Below are positions 15,651 to 16,028 of a DNA stretch of 16,028 nt, piece by piece. Under the pieces are notes generated by a model. The model was not told where the DNA came from. It saw nothing but the letters and a program-made list of their open reading frames with translations, and ran no database searches. How positions within the stretch are numbered: the stretch's first letter is position 1; the number at the start of each line of letters is the position of its first letter. Made by a program: the position numbers and the translations under genes. This DNA comes from Rhodospirillales bacterium (GTDB taxonomy: Bacteria; Pseudomonadota; Alphaproteobacteria; Rhodospirillales_A; Casp-alpha2), in contig JAESSX010000220.1 in assembly GCA_016763915.1 (NCBI GenBank), positions 1 to 16,028 of the forward strand, written 5' to 3'.

Positions 15651-16028
15651 TTACCGACCCAAAGCCGTCCGCACGGCCTCCGCCAGGTGGGCCTTCTTGT
15701 AAGGTTTGCGAAGCAGCGTGATCCCTGTGCCGTCGACACCCTCCCTGTCGATGAACTTCTCCGGATAGCCTGTGGTCATCATCACCTTGATGCTTTGGTA
15801 TTGGCGTTTCAGTTCGTTGGCGAGATCGATCCCGCTCATGCCGGCGGCATGACAACGTCGCTGAACACCATATCGACGACTTTGCCGTTCTCCCTCAGGA
15901 CTTTCAGCGCCGACGGGCCATCCTTTGCTTCCAATGCCGTGTATCCCAATCGGTTCAACATGGCCACGACGTCCTCGCGTCGTCCTCGACCACCAGGATG
16001 GTCTCCGTGCCCTTCGCGTCGGCCTTCG
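15651..16028 (-). pseudogene. Response-regulator receiver domain, frameshifted, N-terminus off window
   Basis: Three reading frames together spell one CheY-like receiver domain. The first part, ETILVVEDDA, ends near 15975. The second (EDVVAMLNRLGYTALEAKDG and onward) includes phospho-acceptor Asp in FSDVVMP and reaches a stop near 15840. The third (GMSGIDLANELKRQYQSIKV) contains MMTTGYP and the conserved Lys in LLRKPYKKAHLAEAV, and ends at 15651. The lead-in KADAKGTETILVVEDD is typical of the junction before a C-terminal receiver in hybrid histidine kinases, so the kinase part probably lies beyond the window. Two frameshifts (about 15972-15980 and 15841-15848) make it either a pseudogene or poor sequence at a contig end. 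Confidence 0.75.

Noticed and set aside
15454..15855. Minus-strand open frame of 133 codons
   Set aside because: It overlaps the receiver-domain remnant in a different frame and has no recognisable domain; the receiver reading is clearly the coding one.

Overview
The window is GC-rich bacterial DNA, most likely from an alphaproteobacterium of Rhodospirillales type. The strongest evidence is the ordered block xseB-ispA-dxs-tlyA, preceded by a histone-deacetylase-family gene, an order common in that class. A DUF1127 protein and the general codon style agree. The species cannot be named from the sequence. Both ends look irregular. About 117 AT-rich bases at the left end do not belong to the RND gene they interrupt. 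At the right end a receiver-domain coding region carries two frameshifts. The window is probably a whole contig with weak ends.

Layout. From 1 to 3135 on the minus strand lie an RND efflux pump permease (cut at its C-terminus) and its periplasmic adaptor, read adaptor first. A TetR-family repressor gene (3339-3983) runs divergently. A perfect 19-bp palindrome between them is the likely shared operator. A periplasmic seven-bladed WD40 propeller fused to a class I cytochrome c (4075-5394) follows, with an HDAC/acetylpolyamine-amidohydrolase-family gene 9 bp behind it. From 6407 to 10313 comes a housekeeping operon: exonuclease VII small subunit, farnesyl diphosphate synthase, DXP synthase, and a TlyA-type rRNA 2'-O-methyltransferase. 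A good sigma-70 promoter precedes it.

From 10323 to 11130 lies a minus-strand gene graveyard. It holds the C-terminal 60 residues of a D-cysteine desulfhydrase-like enzyme, the N-terminal third or less of a GltI/FliY-like amino-acid-binding protein, and a HigA-type antitoxin body joined to it out of frame. This looks like the residue of an amino-acid or sulfur-amino-acid uptake operon cut by deletion.

From 11130 to 14493 a DUF1127 gene and a divergent LysR regulator share an AT-rich, palindrome-bearing intergenic region. A SulP anion transporter with a STAS domain follows, with a perfect 10-bp-arm palindrome before it. A convergent SMP-30/gluconolactonase-type gene (14547-15422) has a promoter placed so that its transcript would be leaderless. 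The frameshifted receiver domain, probably the tail of a hybrid histidine kinase, closes the window.

I see no CRISPR array, tRNA, rRNA, insertion sequence or complete mobile element. The non-routine signals are the WD40-cytochrome c fusion next to the efflux regulator, the operator and palindrome set, and the decayed 10.3-11.1 kb region. I do not see a clear new multi-gene system.
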